Numbered from the stretch's first letter, positions 41,177 to 50,995 are shown. The stretch: DNA of 64,000 bases from Methylobacterium sp. WL119 (GCF_008039875.1 NZ_VRUU01000015.1:1-64000), one strand, 5' to 3'. Notes: generated from the letters alone by a model not told the origin. Numbers and translations are program-made.

Positions 41177-44100
41177 ATGAATCGTCCCCCCGCCCGCGAG
41201 ACGGAGGCCGCGCGTCTCGGCGCCCTCGATCGCTATCGCATGCTCGATACGCCGCGCGAGCAGGATTTCGACGAGATCGCGGAAGCGGCCGCCGAGCTGT
41301 GCGAGGTGCCGATCGGGGTCGTCAACCTGATCGGCGACGGGCGCCAGTTCTTCAAGGCCGAGGTCGGGCTCGGCGTCCGCGAGACGCCGCTGGAGAGCTC
41401 GTTCTGCCGGCAGGCGATCCTGCAGGAGGACTTCCTCTACGTCCCCGACGCGCGCCACGACCCGCGCTTCGAGGACAACCCGCTCGTCGTCGGGGACCCG
41501 GGCCTGCGCTTCTACGCCGGCGCCCTGCTCAAGACCGCCGACGGCCATCCCATCGGCACGGTCTGCGTCCTCGATACCAAGCCGCACCAGCTGACCGAGC
41601 GCCAGCGCAAGGGCCTCGCCCGCCTCGCGCGCCAGACCATGGCGCAGATGGAGCTGCGCCGGTCGCTGCGGGCGCAGGAGGAGCAGCGCCTCCTGCACGA
41701 GCGCATCGTCGACGGCGCCACGGACTACGCCATCGTCGCGACCGACGCGGCGGGCCGCGTGACCCGCTGGAACACGGGCGCCGAGCGCACCCTCGGCTGG
41801 ACCCAAGCCGAGATGCTGGGCCGGGCGGTGGACGCGTTCTTCACGCCGGACGATCGCGCGAGCGGGCGGCCGGAGATCGAGATGCGGCTCGCGGAAAAGA
41901 ACGGCAGCGCGCCCGACGAGCGCTGGCACGTGCGCAAGGACGGCAGCCGGTTCTGGGCCTCGGGCAAGATGATGCCCCTCCGGTCGGACGACGGGCGAAC
42001 CGTCGGCTTCCTCAAGATCCTGCGCGACCGGACCCGGGAACGCGACGCCGGTGCGGCGCTGGAGGCGAGCGAGCTGCGCTACCGCTCCCTCGTCGAGGTC
42101 AGCCCTCAGGTGGTCTGGTTCGGCGACATCGACGGCAACGTCACCTACTGCAACGCCTACTGGTACGCCTATACCGGACTGCCCGCGAACGAGACCGGGG
42201 AGACGAGCTGGATGGGCGTGATCCATCCCGACCACCGCGACGCGACCCGTCGCGCCTGGCTCGCCGCCTCCCGCGACGGCCGGGACTACGAGGTGGAGTT
42301 CCTGCTGCGGCGGGCCGACGGGATGTACCGCTGGTTCCTGTCCCGCGCACGCCCAATCCGCGATGCGGACGGGACCGTGCGCAGCTGGATCGGCACCTCG
42401 CTCGACATCCACGAGCGCAAGGTCGCCGAGGCGCGCTTCCAGACCCTGACCCAGCTCGCGCCGACCGTGATCTGGTTCGGCAATCCCGACGGCAGCCTCA
42501 GCTACCTGAACGAGCGCTGGTACGCCTATACCGGGCAGACGGCGGAGCACGCGCTGCCGCTCGGCTGGGCCGAAGCGATCCATCCCGACGACCGGCCGGG
42601 GCTGTTGGAGACGTGGGAGGCGGCGCGCACCCGCGAGACCGTCTACGACACGGAGGCGCGGCTGCGTCGGGCCGACGGCGCCTATCGCTGGTTCCTGATC
42701 CGGGCCGAGCCGATGCGGGACGGCGCCGGATCGGTCGTGGGCTGGCTCGGCAGCACCAGCGACATCCACGACCGCCGCCAGGTGGAGGAGGACCTGCGCC
42801 GCGCGCGCGAGCAGCTGCGCCTCGCCGTCGAGGCGACGGGAACCGGGATCTTCGACTACGACCTCGTCGCCGACGTCCTGAAGTGGGATGCCCGCACGCG
42901 CTCCTTCTTCGGCCTCGGCCCCGATGCCGCGGTGAACCTCGACGTGTACCTCGCCCGCCTGCACCCGGACGACCGCGCCGCGGCGGACGCGGCGGTCGGC
43001 GCCGCGATCGATCCGGCGGGCGACGGGACCTACGACATCACCTACCGCACCGTGGCGCCGGAGGACGGCATCGAGCGCTGGGTGTCCGCCAAGGGGCAGA
43101 CCCTGTTCGAGGACGGGCGGCCGCTGCGGCTCATCGGGACGGCGCGCGACATCACCGTCGCCCGGCGGGCCGAGCAGGTCCTGCGCGAGACCGAGGAGCG
43201 CTATCGGCTGGCATCGCGCGCCACCAACGACGCGATCTGGGATTGGGACCTCGCCAGCAATCACGTGCTGTGGAACGAGGCGCTCCAGGCCGCCTACGGC
43301 CACGCCCCGGACGCCGTCGACCCGACGGGGGATTGGTGGATTGGGCAGATCCATCCCGAGGACCGCGGCCGCGTCGACGCCGCCATCCACGCGATCATCG
43401 ACGGCACCGGCACGGCCTGGACCGACGAGTATCGCTTCCTGCGCGCGGACGGCTCCTACGCCTACGTCCTCGACCGGGGTTACGTCATCCGCGACGCGAC
43501 CGGCCGGGCGGTTCGGATGATCGGCGCCATGCTCGACATCTCCGAGCGCCGGAAGGCCGAGGAGCACCAGCGCCTGCTGACCGGCGAGCTGCAGCACCGG
43601 GTCAAGAACACCCTCGCCCTGGTGCAGGCCATCGCCAGCCAGACCCTGCGCGGCTCGACCGACGTCAACGAGATGCGGGAGGCGTTCGCCGCCCGGCTGA
43701 TCTCGCTCGGCCGCGCGCACGACATCCTGACCGCCGCGAGCTGGACGGCCGCCCCGATCGGGGACGTCGTGGACGGGGCTCTGAGCGTGCATCTCGGGGC
43801 GATGGCCACGCGCCTGCGCACCAGCGGGCCCAACGTGCTCCTGGCGGCCAAGCCCGCCCTGTCGCTCGCCCTGTCCCTGCACGAGCTCGCCACCAACGCC
43901 GCCAAGTACGGCGCGCTCGCGAACGACGCGGGCGTCGTCGACCTGCGCTGGCACGTGGCCCATGCCGGCGACGCCCCGCGGTTCTCCCTAGTCTGGTCCG
44001 AGCAGGGCGGCCCGCCGATCCTGGTCCAGCCGGCGCGCCGCGGCTTCGGATCGCGCCTGATCGAGCGCAGCTTCGCCGCCGAGGTCGGCGGAGAGGTCAC

Positions 44101-44188
44101 GCTCACCTACGCGCCGACGGGCCTCGTCTGCCGGCTGGAGGCCCCCCTCGCGTCGATGCAGGAGATCCCCGATGCCGCCGCGGCCTGA
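41177..44188 (+). CDS. GAF-multi-PAS HWE-family sensor histidine kinase
   Basis: 1003 residues, soluble. An N-terminal GAF domain (about 20-160; LCEVPIGVVNLIGDGRQFFK, FYAGALLKTADGHPIGTVCV) is followed by about five PAS/PAC repeats (residues about 175-795), several of the PAS_3 type with IGTSLDIHERK-like PAC ends. The kinase core has ELQHRVKNTLALVQAI (phospho-acceptor His807), LHELATNAAKYGALAND (N box) and WSEQGGPP, the W-x-E signature of HWE kinases, then RRGFGSRLIERS. HWE kinases control general stress, light or motility responses in alphaproteobacteria. Followed by a second HWE kinase 123 bases on. Confidence 0.9.
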   Translation: MNRPPARETEAARLGALDRYRMLDTPREQDFDEIAEAAAELCEVPIGVVNLIGDGRQFFKAEVGLGVRETPLESSFCRQAILQEDFLYVPDARHDPRFEDNPLVVGDPGLRFYAGALLKTADGHPIGTVCVLDTKPHQLTERQRKGLARLARQTMAQMELRRSLRAQEEQRLLHERIVDGATDYAIVATDAAGRVTRWNTGAERTLGWTQAEMLGRAVDAFFTPDDRASGRPEIEMRLAEKNGSAPDERWHVRKDGSRFWASGKMMPLRSDDGRTVGFLKILRDRTRERDAGAALEASELRYRSLVEVSPQVVWFGDIDGNVTYCNAYWYAYTGLPANETGETSWMGVIHPDHRDATRRAWLAASRDGRDYEVEFLLRRADGMYRWFLSRARPIRDADGTVRSWIGTSLDIHERKVAEARFQTLTQLAPTVIWFGNPDGSLSYLNERWYAYTGQTAEHALPLGWAEAIHPDDRPGLLETWEAARTRETVYDTEARLRRADGAYRWFLIRAEPMRDGAGSVVGWLGSTSDIHDRRQVEEDLRRAREQLRLAVEATGTGIFDYDLVADVLKWDARTRSFFGLGPDAAVNLDVYLARLHPDDRAAADAAVGAAIDPAGDGTYDITYRTVAPEDGIERWVSAKGQTLFEDGRPLRLIGTARDITVARRAEQVLRETEERYRLASRATNDAIWDWDLASNHVLWNEALQAAYGHAPDAVDPTGDWWIGQIHPEDRGRVDAAIHAIIDGTGTAWTDEYRFLRADGSYAYVLDRGYVIRDATGRAVRMIGAMLDISERRKAEEHQRLLTGELQHRVKNTLALVQAIASQTLRGSTDVNEMREAFAARLISLGRAHDILTAASWTAAPIGDVVDGALSVHLGAMATRLRTSGPNVLLAAKPALSLALSLHELATNAAKYGALANDAGVVDLRWHVAHAGDAPRFSLVWSEQGGPPILVQPARRGFGSRLIERSFAAEVGGEVTLTYAPTGLVCRLEAPLASMQEIPDAAAA

Positions 44189-44311
44189 GGTGCGGGCGGG
44201 TGCGGCCCGCGCGTGCATCGCGCCTTGGCGCGGCGGCCGGCCGGCCTATCTGTGCGGTCACCGCGCCGCGATGCCCATCGCGCGCAGCCCGAGCGCTCGG
44301 CCGATCCCGTC

Positions 44312-46045
44312 ATGTCGCTGACCAAACGCATCGTCGGCCTCGTCACGCTCGCGCTCGTGCCCGCCCTCGCGATCCAGGGCTACAACGAGTTCGCGTTGCG
44401 TGCCGCGCGGGGCGAGGCCGTGCGCGACGAGGCGATGCGCGCCGCCCGCAGCGTCGCCGCCGACCTCGGCCAGTTCGGGCGCGGCACCCGGCAGGTTCTC
44501 GGCATCCTGGCCGAGGTCCCGGAGATCCAGGGCAAGGACCCCGAAACCTGCACGGCCTATCTCAGGACCCTGCTCGGGAAGGTCCCGGGCGCGTTCTTCT
44601 TCGGGGTGGCGGATGCCGACGGCACCGTCGTCTGCAACACCCTCGGCTCCCCGCGCGGCGCCTACACCCTGGCCGACCGCGGCTACTTCCGGGACGCGAT
44701 GCGCACGGGCGGCTTCGCGGTCGGCGGCTTCGTGACGGGGCGGATCACCCGCAAGCCGACCTGGCAGTTCGCCCAGGCCATCCCGGGAGCCGGCGGCCGG
44801 CCGACCGGCGTCGTGGTGGCCAGCATCGACCTGGACCACCTGGCCGGACACCAGGCCCGGGCCGGGCTGCCTCCCGACGCCGCGCTGATCGTCGCGGATC
44901 GGGACGGCGTCATCCTGCTCCGCCTGCCCGACCACGCCGCATGGGTCGGCAAGCCGCTGCCGCAGCCGTTCTGGTCGGCGCTCTCGGAGAACCGCGGCAA
45001 GGTGATCGACTTGGCGGGCCTGCGCGGGACGATGCGGATCACCGGAATCGCGGCCGTCACGCCGGACGACCTCGAAGGCGTGACCGTCGCCGTCGGCCTT
45101 TCGCCCGCGGCCGCCTTCGCCGACATCGACGCGGCGACGCAGCGCGGCGTCATCCTCATCGTCCTCGGCGCCCTCGGCGCCCTCGTCGCGGCGCTGCTGG
45201 CGGGGCGCGCCTTCATCCGCCGTCCGGTGCGCCGCCTGCTGCAGGCCGCGTCCGCCTGGCGGCTCGGGGACCTCGGCGCGCGGTCGAGCCTGTCCGGTCC
45301 GTCCGAGTTCGGGCAGCTCGGCGAGGCGTTCGACGCCATGGCGATCTCGCTGCAGAAGCACGAGGGTGAGCTGCGCTCGGAGATCGCGCGCAGCCATCTC
45401 CTGCAGGAACGGCAGACGATGATGCTGCACGAGCTCAACCACCGGGTCCGCAACACCCTGACCACGGTGCAGTCGCTCGCCCGCCAGTCGCGCCGCACCG
45501 ACGAGACCGGCGAGCGGCTGGAGGGGCGCATCATCGCCCTGTCGAAGACCCACGACCTGCTCTCGCGCGACGACTGGGCGGGCGCCCCGCTCCGGACGGT
45601 GCTGGAGAACGAGCTGGCGCCGTTCAGCGAGGGCCAGGCCGACCGCTTCCGGCTCGACGGCCCCGAGGTCGACCTTCCGCCGCGCTACGTGCTGGCGCTC
45701 GGCATGGCGCTGCACGAGCTGACCACGAACGCCGCCAAGTACGGCGCCCTGTCCGGCGGGACCGGGCGCGTCGACATCGCGTGGCGGACCGCGACCGCGG
45801 AGGGCGGCACGCGCCGGCTCGTGCTGGACTGGCGCGAGAGCGGCGGCCCGCCGGTCGTCGCGCCGCAGCGGCGCGGCTACGGCACGCGGCTGATCAACGG
45901 CGGCATCGGCCATGAGCTCGGCGGGACGGTGCAGCTCGAGTTCGACCGCTCGGGGCTTCGCTGCACCCTGGACGTGCCGCTCGACGCGCAGGATCGCTTC
46001 ACCTCGTTCCACCCGGAATCCGGGATGCCGATGTCGGCGGCCTGA
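44312..46045 (+). CDS. Membrane sensor HWE-family histidine kinase (Cache-HAMP)
   Basis: 577 residues from ATG 44312 (MSLTKRIVGLVTLALVPALA). Two transmembrane helices (about 8-25 and 275-296) flank a periplasmic PDC/Cache sensor (residues about 35-270; DRGYFRDAMRTGGFAVGGFV, RITRKPTWQFAQAIPGAGGR), of the kind that binds small ligands. HAMP follows (about 297-350). The kinase core: HELNHRVRNTLTTVQSLARQ (phospho-acceptor His377), LHELTTNAAKYGALSGG and WRESGGPPV (the W-x-E signature), then RRGYGTRLINGGIG. No response regulator lies beside it or the preceding kinase. The two kinases differ in input (cytosolic GAF-PAS versus periplasmic Cache) but share the output type. Confidence 0.9.
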   Translation: MSLTKRIVGLVTLALVPALAIQGYNEFALRAARGEAVRDEAMRAARSVAADLGQFGRGTRQVLGILAEVPEIQGKDPETCTAYLRTLLGKVPGAFFFGVADADGTVVCNTLGSPRGAYTLADRGYFRDAMRTGGFAVGGFVTGRITRKPTWQFAQAIPGAGGRPTGVVVASIDLDHLAGHQARAGLPPDAALIVADRDGVILLRLPDHAAWVGKPLPQPFWSALSENRGKVIDLAGLRGTMRITGIAAVTPDDLEGVTVAVGLSPAAAFADIDAATQRGVILIVLGALGALVAALLAGRAFIRRPVRRLLQAASAWRLGDLGARSSLSGPSEFGQLGEAFDAMAISLQKHEGELRSEIARSHLLQERQTMMLHELNHRVRNTLTTVQSLARQSRRTDETGERLEGRIIALSKTHDLLSRDDWAGAPLRTVLENELAPFSEGQADRFRLDGPEVDLPPRYVLALGMALHELTTNAAKYGALSGGTGRVDIAWRTATAEGGTRRLVLDWRESGGPPVVAPQRRGYGTRLINGGIGHELGGTVQLEFDRSGLRCTLDVPLDAQDRFTSFHPESGMPMSAA

Positions 46046-46227
46046 CCGCGCGCCCCCGGCCGGGACCGGCCGGAGGCGGCAGACCATGAACGGCCGCGTG
46101 CGGATCCTCCGCGGATCCCCTCGATCGGCGGGGTCGGGTCCGGATCGCGGCTCGGCGACGACGAGCGAGACGCCGGGGTGTCCCGCGACAGCGGGCGCGT
46201 CGCGGCTCCCCAGAGGATTGCGCATCG

Positions 46228-46794
46228 ATGCTCGAGGCTTTCTTCGACCGCCCCGCGGCCGCCGTCGCGCAGGATCTGATCGGCGCGCGACTCTTCGTCG
46301 AGGCGGTCGGCGGCCTCGTCGTCGAGACCGAGGCCTACGACCGCGCCGATCCGGCGTCCCACAGCTTCCGGGGGCCGACGAAGCGCAATGCCAGCATGTT
46401 CGGGCCGCCCGGCCACGCCTACGTCTATCGCTCCTACGGCCTGCACTGGTGCCTCAACCTCGTGTGCGAGCCCGGCAGCGCGGTGCTGCTGCGCGCCATC
46501 GAGCCCACGCAGGGCATCGCGGCGATGCAGGCGCGCCGCGCCACGGCGGAACCGCGACTGTTGTGCGCGGGGCCCGGCCGCCTGTGCCAGGCGCTGGGCG
46601 TCACCGATGCGCTCGATGGTCGTTCCCTCGCGGGCCCGCCGTTCCGCTTCGCGCCTCGGGGCCGGCCGGTGCCCGTCGTCGTCGACCGGCGCATCGGCAT
46701 CACGCGCGGCGCCGAGACGCCCTGGCGTTTCCTGCTCGCCGGATCCCGGTACGTCAGCCGCCCCGCACGGCGCATCGCCGCAACGGACGCCTGA
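46228..46794 (+). CDS. DNA-3-methyladenine glycosylase (AAG/Mpg family)
   Basis: 188 residues. Base-excision repair enzyme that removes 3-methyladenine and other alkylated purines. Recognisable segments: [20 protein letters not shown], the catalytic glutamate in [20 protein letters not shown], then [20 protein letters not shown] and [20 protein letters not shown], and [20 protein letters not shown]. This matches the AAG fold found in eukaryotes, Bacillus and many alphaproteobacteria, not AlkA or Tag. It may protect against methylating by-products of one-carbon metabolism, but that is inference. GAGG is upstream of the ATG. Transcribed alone, convergent with the Lrp gene. Confidence 0.93.
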   Translation: MLEAFFDRPAAAVAQDLIGARLFVEAVGGLVVETEAYDRADPASHSFRGPTKRNASMFGPPGHAYVYRSYGLHWCLNLVCEPGSAVLLRAIEPTQGIAAMQARRATAEPRLLCAGPGRLCQALGVTDALDGRSLAGPPFRFAPRGRPVPVVVDRRIGITRGAETPWRFLLAGSRYVSRPARRIAATDA

Positions 46795-46900
46795 CCTCGG
46801 GCGCCCCGCACCCCGAAGGCGAGCGGAGGTCCGGCCCGGTCGCGGGCAGGGGAGGCCCACGCTCATAGGCCCCGGCCCGACCGGCATGCGGCGCTCCGCG

Positions 46901-47380
46901 TCACAGGGCCAGCGGCGCGTTGTCGACGACCTCCTTCATCACGAAGAACGTCCGCGTCTGGCGCACGCCGGGCAGCGCGATCAGCGTGCTGCTGTGCAGG
47001 CGGTTGAAATCCCCCATGTCGCGCACCCGGATCTTGAGGAAGTAGTCGAAATCGCCCGCCACCAGGTGGCAGTCGAGCACGGTCGGCATGGCGCGGGCCG
47101 CCGCCTCGAAGGCCGCGAAGCTCTCCGGCGTCGAGCGGTCGAGCACCACGCCGACGATCACCAGCGCGCCGAGGCCGACCTTGTCCGGCGCCACCTGGGC
47201 GCGGACCGCCTTGACGTAGCCCTCCGCGAACAGCCGCTGCGTCCGGCGATGGCAGGTCGCCGCGCTGGTGCTCACGCGCTTGGCGATCTCGGCGTTGCCC
47301 ATCCGCCCGTCCGCCTGCAGCAGGCGCAGGATCTTCAGGTCGATCCGGTCGAGCCCCGCGTCGGTGGACGAATCTCTCAT
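46901..47380 (-). CDS. Lrp/AsnC family transcriptional regulator
   Basis: 159 residues. An N-terminal winged helix-turn-helix (LDRIDLKILRLLQADGRMGN, AEIAKRVSTSAATCHRRTQR) is followed by the ligand-binding RAM domain (LGALVIVGVVLDRSTPESFA; VLDCHLVAGDFDYFLKIRVR; GVRQTRTFFVMKEVVDNAPL). Feast/famine regulators bind amino acids and form octamers. The target is unknown: neither neighbour is an obvious amino-acid enzyme, though the M20 aminoacylase-like gene is 600 bases away in the next operon. Length and motifs are standard. Confidence 0.93.
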   Translation of the reverse strand: MRDSSTDAGLDRIDLKILRLLQADGRMGNAEIAKRVSTSAATCHRRTQRLFAEGYVKAVRAQVAPDKVGLGALVIVGVVLDRSTPESFAAFEAAARAMPTVLDCHLVAGDFDYFLKIRVRDMGDFNRLHSSTLIALPGVRQTRTFFVMKEVVDNAPLAL

Positions 47381-47528
47381 GACCCCGCCGCCTCACGATC
47401 GATCGAGCGCCATATGCCGGCGATCAAGGGAACACGGCGGCAAAGCGCGCGCCACCCTTCGAGAGAACCTTCCGGGACGGCTGACGCCCACCGCAAACGG
47501 CCGAGACCGTTGGCGGCGCGCCGACGTC

Positions 47529-48011
47529 TCAGGCGGCGAGGGCGGCCGCGATGTCGCGATCGAGCGACGCGGGCTTGGCGGTCGGCGGATAGCGGCCGAT
47601 CACCCGGCCGTCGCGGCCGACGAGGAATTTCGTGAAGTTCCACTTAATGCCGGCCGTGCCGAGGAGGCCGGGCTTCTCGCTCTTGAGATGCCGGTAGACC
47701 GGGTCGGCGCCCGCCCCGTTGACCTCGACCTTCGCCAGCAGCGGGAAGCTCACGTCGTAGGTCAGGCTGCAGAACTGGGCGATCTCGGTGGCGTTTCCCG
47801 GCTCCTGCGCGCCGAACTGGTTGCAGGGGAACCCAAGCACCACGAGCCCGGCCGCGCGGTGCTTCTTCCACAAGGCCTCCAGCCCCTCGTATTGCGGGGT
47901 GAACCCGCATTTCGAGGCGGTGTTGACGACGAGCACGACCTTGCCGCGGTACTGCGCGAGGGGATGCGGAGCGCCGTCGGCGCCCTTCGGCGCGAAGTCG
48001 AACAGCGTCAT
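47529..48011 (-). CDS. Glutathione peroxidase (thiol-dependent)
   Basis: 160 residues. Catalytic residues: peroxidatic cysteine in NTASKCGFTPQYEGLEALW (Cys36), glutamine in GFPCNQFGAQEPG, tryptophan in IKWNFTKFLV. Cysteine replaces the selenocysteine of animal enzymes. The CNQF cysteine is the likely resolving residue, which would make it thioredoxin-dependent. Detoxifies hydrogen peroxide and lipid peroxides. The ATG overlaps the stop of the M20 gene (ATGA), so the two are translationally coupled. It is the last gene of a three-gene operon read from 50403 leftward. Confidence 0.93.
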   Translation of the reverse strand: MTLFDFAPKGADGAPHPLAQYRGKVVLVVNTASKCGFTPQYEGLEALWKKHRAAGLVVLGFPCNQFGAQEPGNATEIAQFCSLTYDVSFPLLAKVEVNGAGADPVYRHLKSEKPGLLGTAGIKWNFTKFLVGRDGRVIGRYPPTAKPASLDRDIAAALAA

Positions 48012-49171
48012 CGGGCCGCCGTCCGCCGCTCGACGAGGCGGGCCAAGTACGCGGACCCGATCGGGATGATCGTGTCGTCGAAATTGTAGCCCGGGTTGTG
48101 CAGCCCGGCTCCGGTCGAGGCGCCGATCCAGGCATAGGCGCCGGGCACCGCCATCGCCATGTCGGCGAAGTCCTCGCTGCCCATCTTCGGGCTGGAATTG
48201 AGGTCGACCCGCTCGGGCCCGAACAGCTCGGTCGCGGTGTCGATCGCGGCCTGGGTCTGGTCGGGGGCGTTCTCCAGCACCGAGAACTTGTCCTGGATGT
48301 CGACCGTGATCTCGGCGCCGTAGGCCGCGGCGTAGCCCTTGGCGAGCTCCCGCATCCGGTCGTGGCTGAGCTTGCGCAGGTCGCGGTCGAAGGTGCGGAT
48401 CGTGCCGGCCATGTGCGCGGTGTCGGGGATGACGTTGTAGGCCGAGCCGGCGTTGAACTGGGTGATCGACAGCACGATCGACTTGAGCGGGTCGGCGTTG
48501 CGCGAGACGATCGACTGCAGCGCCTGCGCCAGGGCCGTGCCGACGACGATCGGGTCGATGCCGCTGTGCGGCTGCGCCGCGTGGATGCCGCGGCCCTTCA
48601 CGTGGATGTCGAAGAAGTCGGCCGCCGCCATGATCGGGCCGGGGCGCAGCTTGATCATGCCGTGCGGGCCGCTCGGCTGGTTGTGCAGGCCGTAGATCTC
48701 GTCGCAGGGAAAGCGCTCGAACAGCCCGTCGGCGAGCATGGCGCGGGCGCCGCCCAGCCCCTCTTCCGCCGGCTGGAACACGAACACCGCCGTGCCGTCG
48801 AAGTCGCGGGTCTCGGCGAGGTACCGGGCGGCGCCGACGAGCATGGTGGTGTGGCCGTCGTGCCCGCAGGCGTGCATCTTGCCGGGGATGGTCGAGCGAT
48901 AGGGGAGGTTGGTCTCCTCCGCGATCGGCAGCGCGTCCATGTCGGCGCGCAGGCCGATGCGACGGCCGTTGTCGCTGCGGCCCTTCAGGATGCCGACGAC
49001 GCCGGTGCCGCCGACGTTGCGATGGACCTCGATGCCGAAGCCCTCGAGCAGGTCGGCGACGATGCCCGAGGTGCGCACCTCCTCGAACCCGATCTCGGGA
49101 TGGGCGTGCAGGTCGCGGCGGAGCGCGGTCAACGCGTCGGCGTAGGTCGTAATGCGATCGATCGGGCTCAT
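48008..49171 (-). CDS. M20 family amidohydrolase (hippurate hydrolase / N-acyl-amino acid hydrolase-like)
   Basis: 387 residues. M20D-type metallopeptidase: LRRDLHAHPEIGFEEVRTSG, GLRADMDALPIAEETNLPYR, CGHDGHTTMLVGAARYLAET (metal-binding Cys/His), FQPAEEGLGGARAML, and the dimerisation domain ending in SEDFADMAMAVPGAYAWIG. Such enzymes hydrolyse N-acyl amino acids or indole-3-acetyl conjugates. The latter would be interesting in a plant-associated Methylobacterium, but substrate cannot be read from sequence. It sits 5 bases after the FemAB-like gene and overlaps glutathione peroxidase. Confidence 0.9.
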   Translation of the reverse strand: MSPIDRITTYADALTALRRDLHAHPEIGFEEVRTSGIVADLLEGFGIEVHRNVGGTGVVGILKGRSDNGRRIGLRADMDALPIAEETNLPYRSTIPGKMHACGHDGHTTMLVGAARYLAETRDFDGTAVFVFQPAEEGLGGARAMLADGLFERFPCDEIYGLHNQPSGPHGMIKLRPGPIMAAADFFDIHVKGRGIHAAQPHSGIDPIVVGTALAQALQSIVSRNADPLKSIVLSITQFNAGSAYNVIPDTAHMAGTIRTFDRDLRKLSHDRMRELAKGYAAAYGAEITVDIQDKFSVLENAPDQTQAAIDTATELFGPERVDLNSSPKMGSEDFADMAMAVPGAYAWIGASTGAGLHNPGYNFDDTIIPIGSAYLARLVERRTAAR

Positions 49172-49176
49172 GGGCG

Positions 49177-50403
49177 TCAGGACTCTTCCGGGCTGGGCCG
49201 TCGGAACGGCGTCAGGGTGTCGAGCTCGTCGACCATGGCTTCGACATGGGCGCGCTCGCGCTGCAAGTAGTCGGCCACCGCGCGGCGCAACGACGGGTCG
49301 GCGATGTCGTGCGCGGAGTGCATCAGCACCGGCCGGTAGCCGCGTGCGAGCTTGTGCTCGCCCTGCGCCCCGGCCTCGACCCGCTTCAGGCCGCGCGCGA
49401 TCGCGAAGTCGATCGCCTGATAGTAGCAGACCTCGAAATGCAGGAACGGGTGCTCCTCGATGCAGCCCCAGTTCCGGCCATAGAGCGCCGTGTCGCCGAT
49501 CAGGTTGATCGCGCCGGCGACGTAGCGGCCCTCGCGCTTGGCCATGATGAGAAGCACGCGCTCGGGCATCCGCTCGGACAGGAGCGAGAAGAAGCGCCGG
49601 TTGAGGTAGGGCCGGCCCCATTTGCGCGCGCCGGTGTCGGTGTAGAATTCGTAGAACGCGTCCCAATGCGCCTCGGTGAGGTCGGCCCCGGTCAGGTGCT
49701 CCACCGTGATGCCGGGCGACAGCGCGTCGCGCCGCTCGCGCTTGATGCTCTTGCGCTTGCGCGAGGCGAGCGCCGCGAGGAAGTCGTCGAAGCCCGCGTA
49801 GCCGGCGTTCTCCCAGTGGAACTGCTGGTCGGTGCGCTGGAGGAAGCCGGCGGCGCCCGCCCGCTCCCATTCCGGCTCCTGCATGAAGGTGACGTGGATC
49901 GAGGAGGCCTTGGTCTCGGACCGCAGCGCCCGCAGGCCGGCGACCAGGGCGGCCGTCGCGGTCTCCGGGTCGGCGCCGGGCGCGATCAGGAAACGCGGGC
50001 CGGTGACGGGGGTGAACGGCACGCTCACCTGCAGCTTCGGGTAGTAGCTCCCGCCGGCGCGCTCGAAGGCGTCGGCCCAGCCGTGGTCGAAGATGTATTC
50101 GCCCTGGCTGTGGGATTTCAGGTAGCACGGCACGACCCCGAGCAGCGTGTCGTCGCGCTCCACCGAGACGTGCAACGGAAGCCACCCGGTCCGGCGCGAG
50201 ACGCAGCCCGAATCCTCGAGGGCCGAGAGGAAGGCGTGGCTGACGAAGGGGTTGTGGGTCTCGTCGCCCGAGCCCAGCGTCTCGGCCGACGTGGCGCAGG
50301 CGTCCCAGGCCGCGGCCCCGATCTCCTTCAGGCCGGCGAGCGCGCGGACCTTGAGCAAGGTCTCGGAGGTCGCAGGCTCGTGCGGAGCACCCGGTTTTTC
50401 CAT
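49177..50403 (-). CDS. FemAB-like/GNAT protein (DUF482, peptidoglycan-recognition type)
   Basis: 408 residues from ATG at 50403 (MEKPGAPHEP). The conserved DUF482 segments are AWDACATSAETLGSGDETHN, NPFVSHAFLSALEDSGCVSR, GWLPLHVSVERDDTLLGVVP, then SQGEYIFDHGWADAFERAGG, and the GNAT-like second half HFEVCYYQAIDFAIARGLKR with EAGAQGEHKLARGYRPVLMH. This family resembles FemAB/BioF2 aminoacyl- or acyltransferases, but its substrate is not established. It heads an apparent operon with the M20 amidohydrolase and glutathione peroxidase. The in-frame extension to 50559 is not conserved. Confidence 0.85.
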   Translation of the reverse strand: MEKPGAPHEPATSETLLKVRALAGLKEIGAAAWDACATSAETLGSGDETHNPFVSHAFLSALEDSGCVSRRTGWLPLHVSVERDDTLLGVVPCYLKSHSQGEYIFDHGWADAFERAGGSYYPKLQVSVPFTPVTGPRFLIAPGADPETATAALVAGLRALRSETKASSIHVTFMQEPEWERAGAAGFLQRTDQQFHWENAGYAGFDDFLAALASRKRKSIKRERRDALSPGITVEHLTGADLTEAHWDAFYEFYTDTGARKWGRPYLNRRFFSLLSERMPERVLLIMAKREGRYVAGAINLIGDTALYGRNWGCIEEHPFLHFEVCYYQAIDFAIARGLKRVEAGAQGEHKLARGYRPVLMHSAHDIADPSLRRAVADYLQRERAHVEAMVDELDTLTPFRRPSPEES

Positions 50404-50558
50404 GCACGACAATCTAGCCCGCCGGACAGGGGGGACAAGGCGGAGGCGTGCATCCTGCCGTCGCAGCGTGGGGCATCGCCGTCTTCCGGTCTTGCCAAGC
50501 CGCTCACCACCTTCCAACGGTCCGCATGGGAATCGACGGTCCCCTGAGAGTCGAGCCA

Positions 50559-50954
50559 ATGCGCCTCAGCCACCCGCTCGCCTTCCGAAGGCGGACGCCG
50601 CCGGATGATTTCATCGAGGATCATCCGATCGAGATGTCGAACCTCGACGAGGCGGACCCGCATGTGCCGGGCACGATCTTCGCGTCGACGGCCCTCGGCT
50701 CGCACGGCCCCCAGGTGAAGTGGTATCCCGACCGTGCAGGGCGGACGTTACCGTGCCTCATCGTCTCGATCGGACCGAATCCGAGCGTCCGTGACGATTT
50801 CCTGCCGCCAATCGTGTCACGGGCCGCGGCCCCGAAGGTCATCGCGTGGGTGCGACCCAACCACGTCGCCCTGCTGGACTTCTGGACGAACGGCGCATCC
50901 TGGAACCGCCGTGAGGTCGCCGCCTTCCTCGATGGGCTGCTTCCCCCTCCCTGA
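50559..50954 (+). CDS. Conserved-looking hypothetical protein
   Basis: 131 residues from ATG 50559 (MRLSHPLAFRRRTPPDDFIE); ATG 50526 would add eleven. Globular, charged, with no signal peptide or membrane segment: STALGSHGPQVKWYPDRAGR, then LPCLIVSIGPNPSVRDDFLP and VALLDFWTNGASWNRREVAA. The G..GPQVKWYP and LLDFW..G.SW patterns look like a small conserved alphaproteobacterial family I cannot name. It diverges from the FemAB-like operon. Composition and frame length support a real gene, moderately. Confidence 0.55.
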   Translation: MRLSHPLAFRRRTPPDDFIEDHPIEMSNLDEADPHVPGTIFASTALGSHGPQVKWYPDRAGRTLPCLIVSIGPNPSVRDDFLPPIVSRAAAPKVIAWVRPNHVALLDFWTNGASWNRREVAAFLDGLLPPP

Positions 50955-50995
50955 TCGAGCCTTGCCCTAATCGAACCCTGCCGTGACCGAACGGA

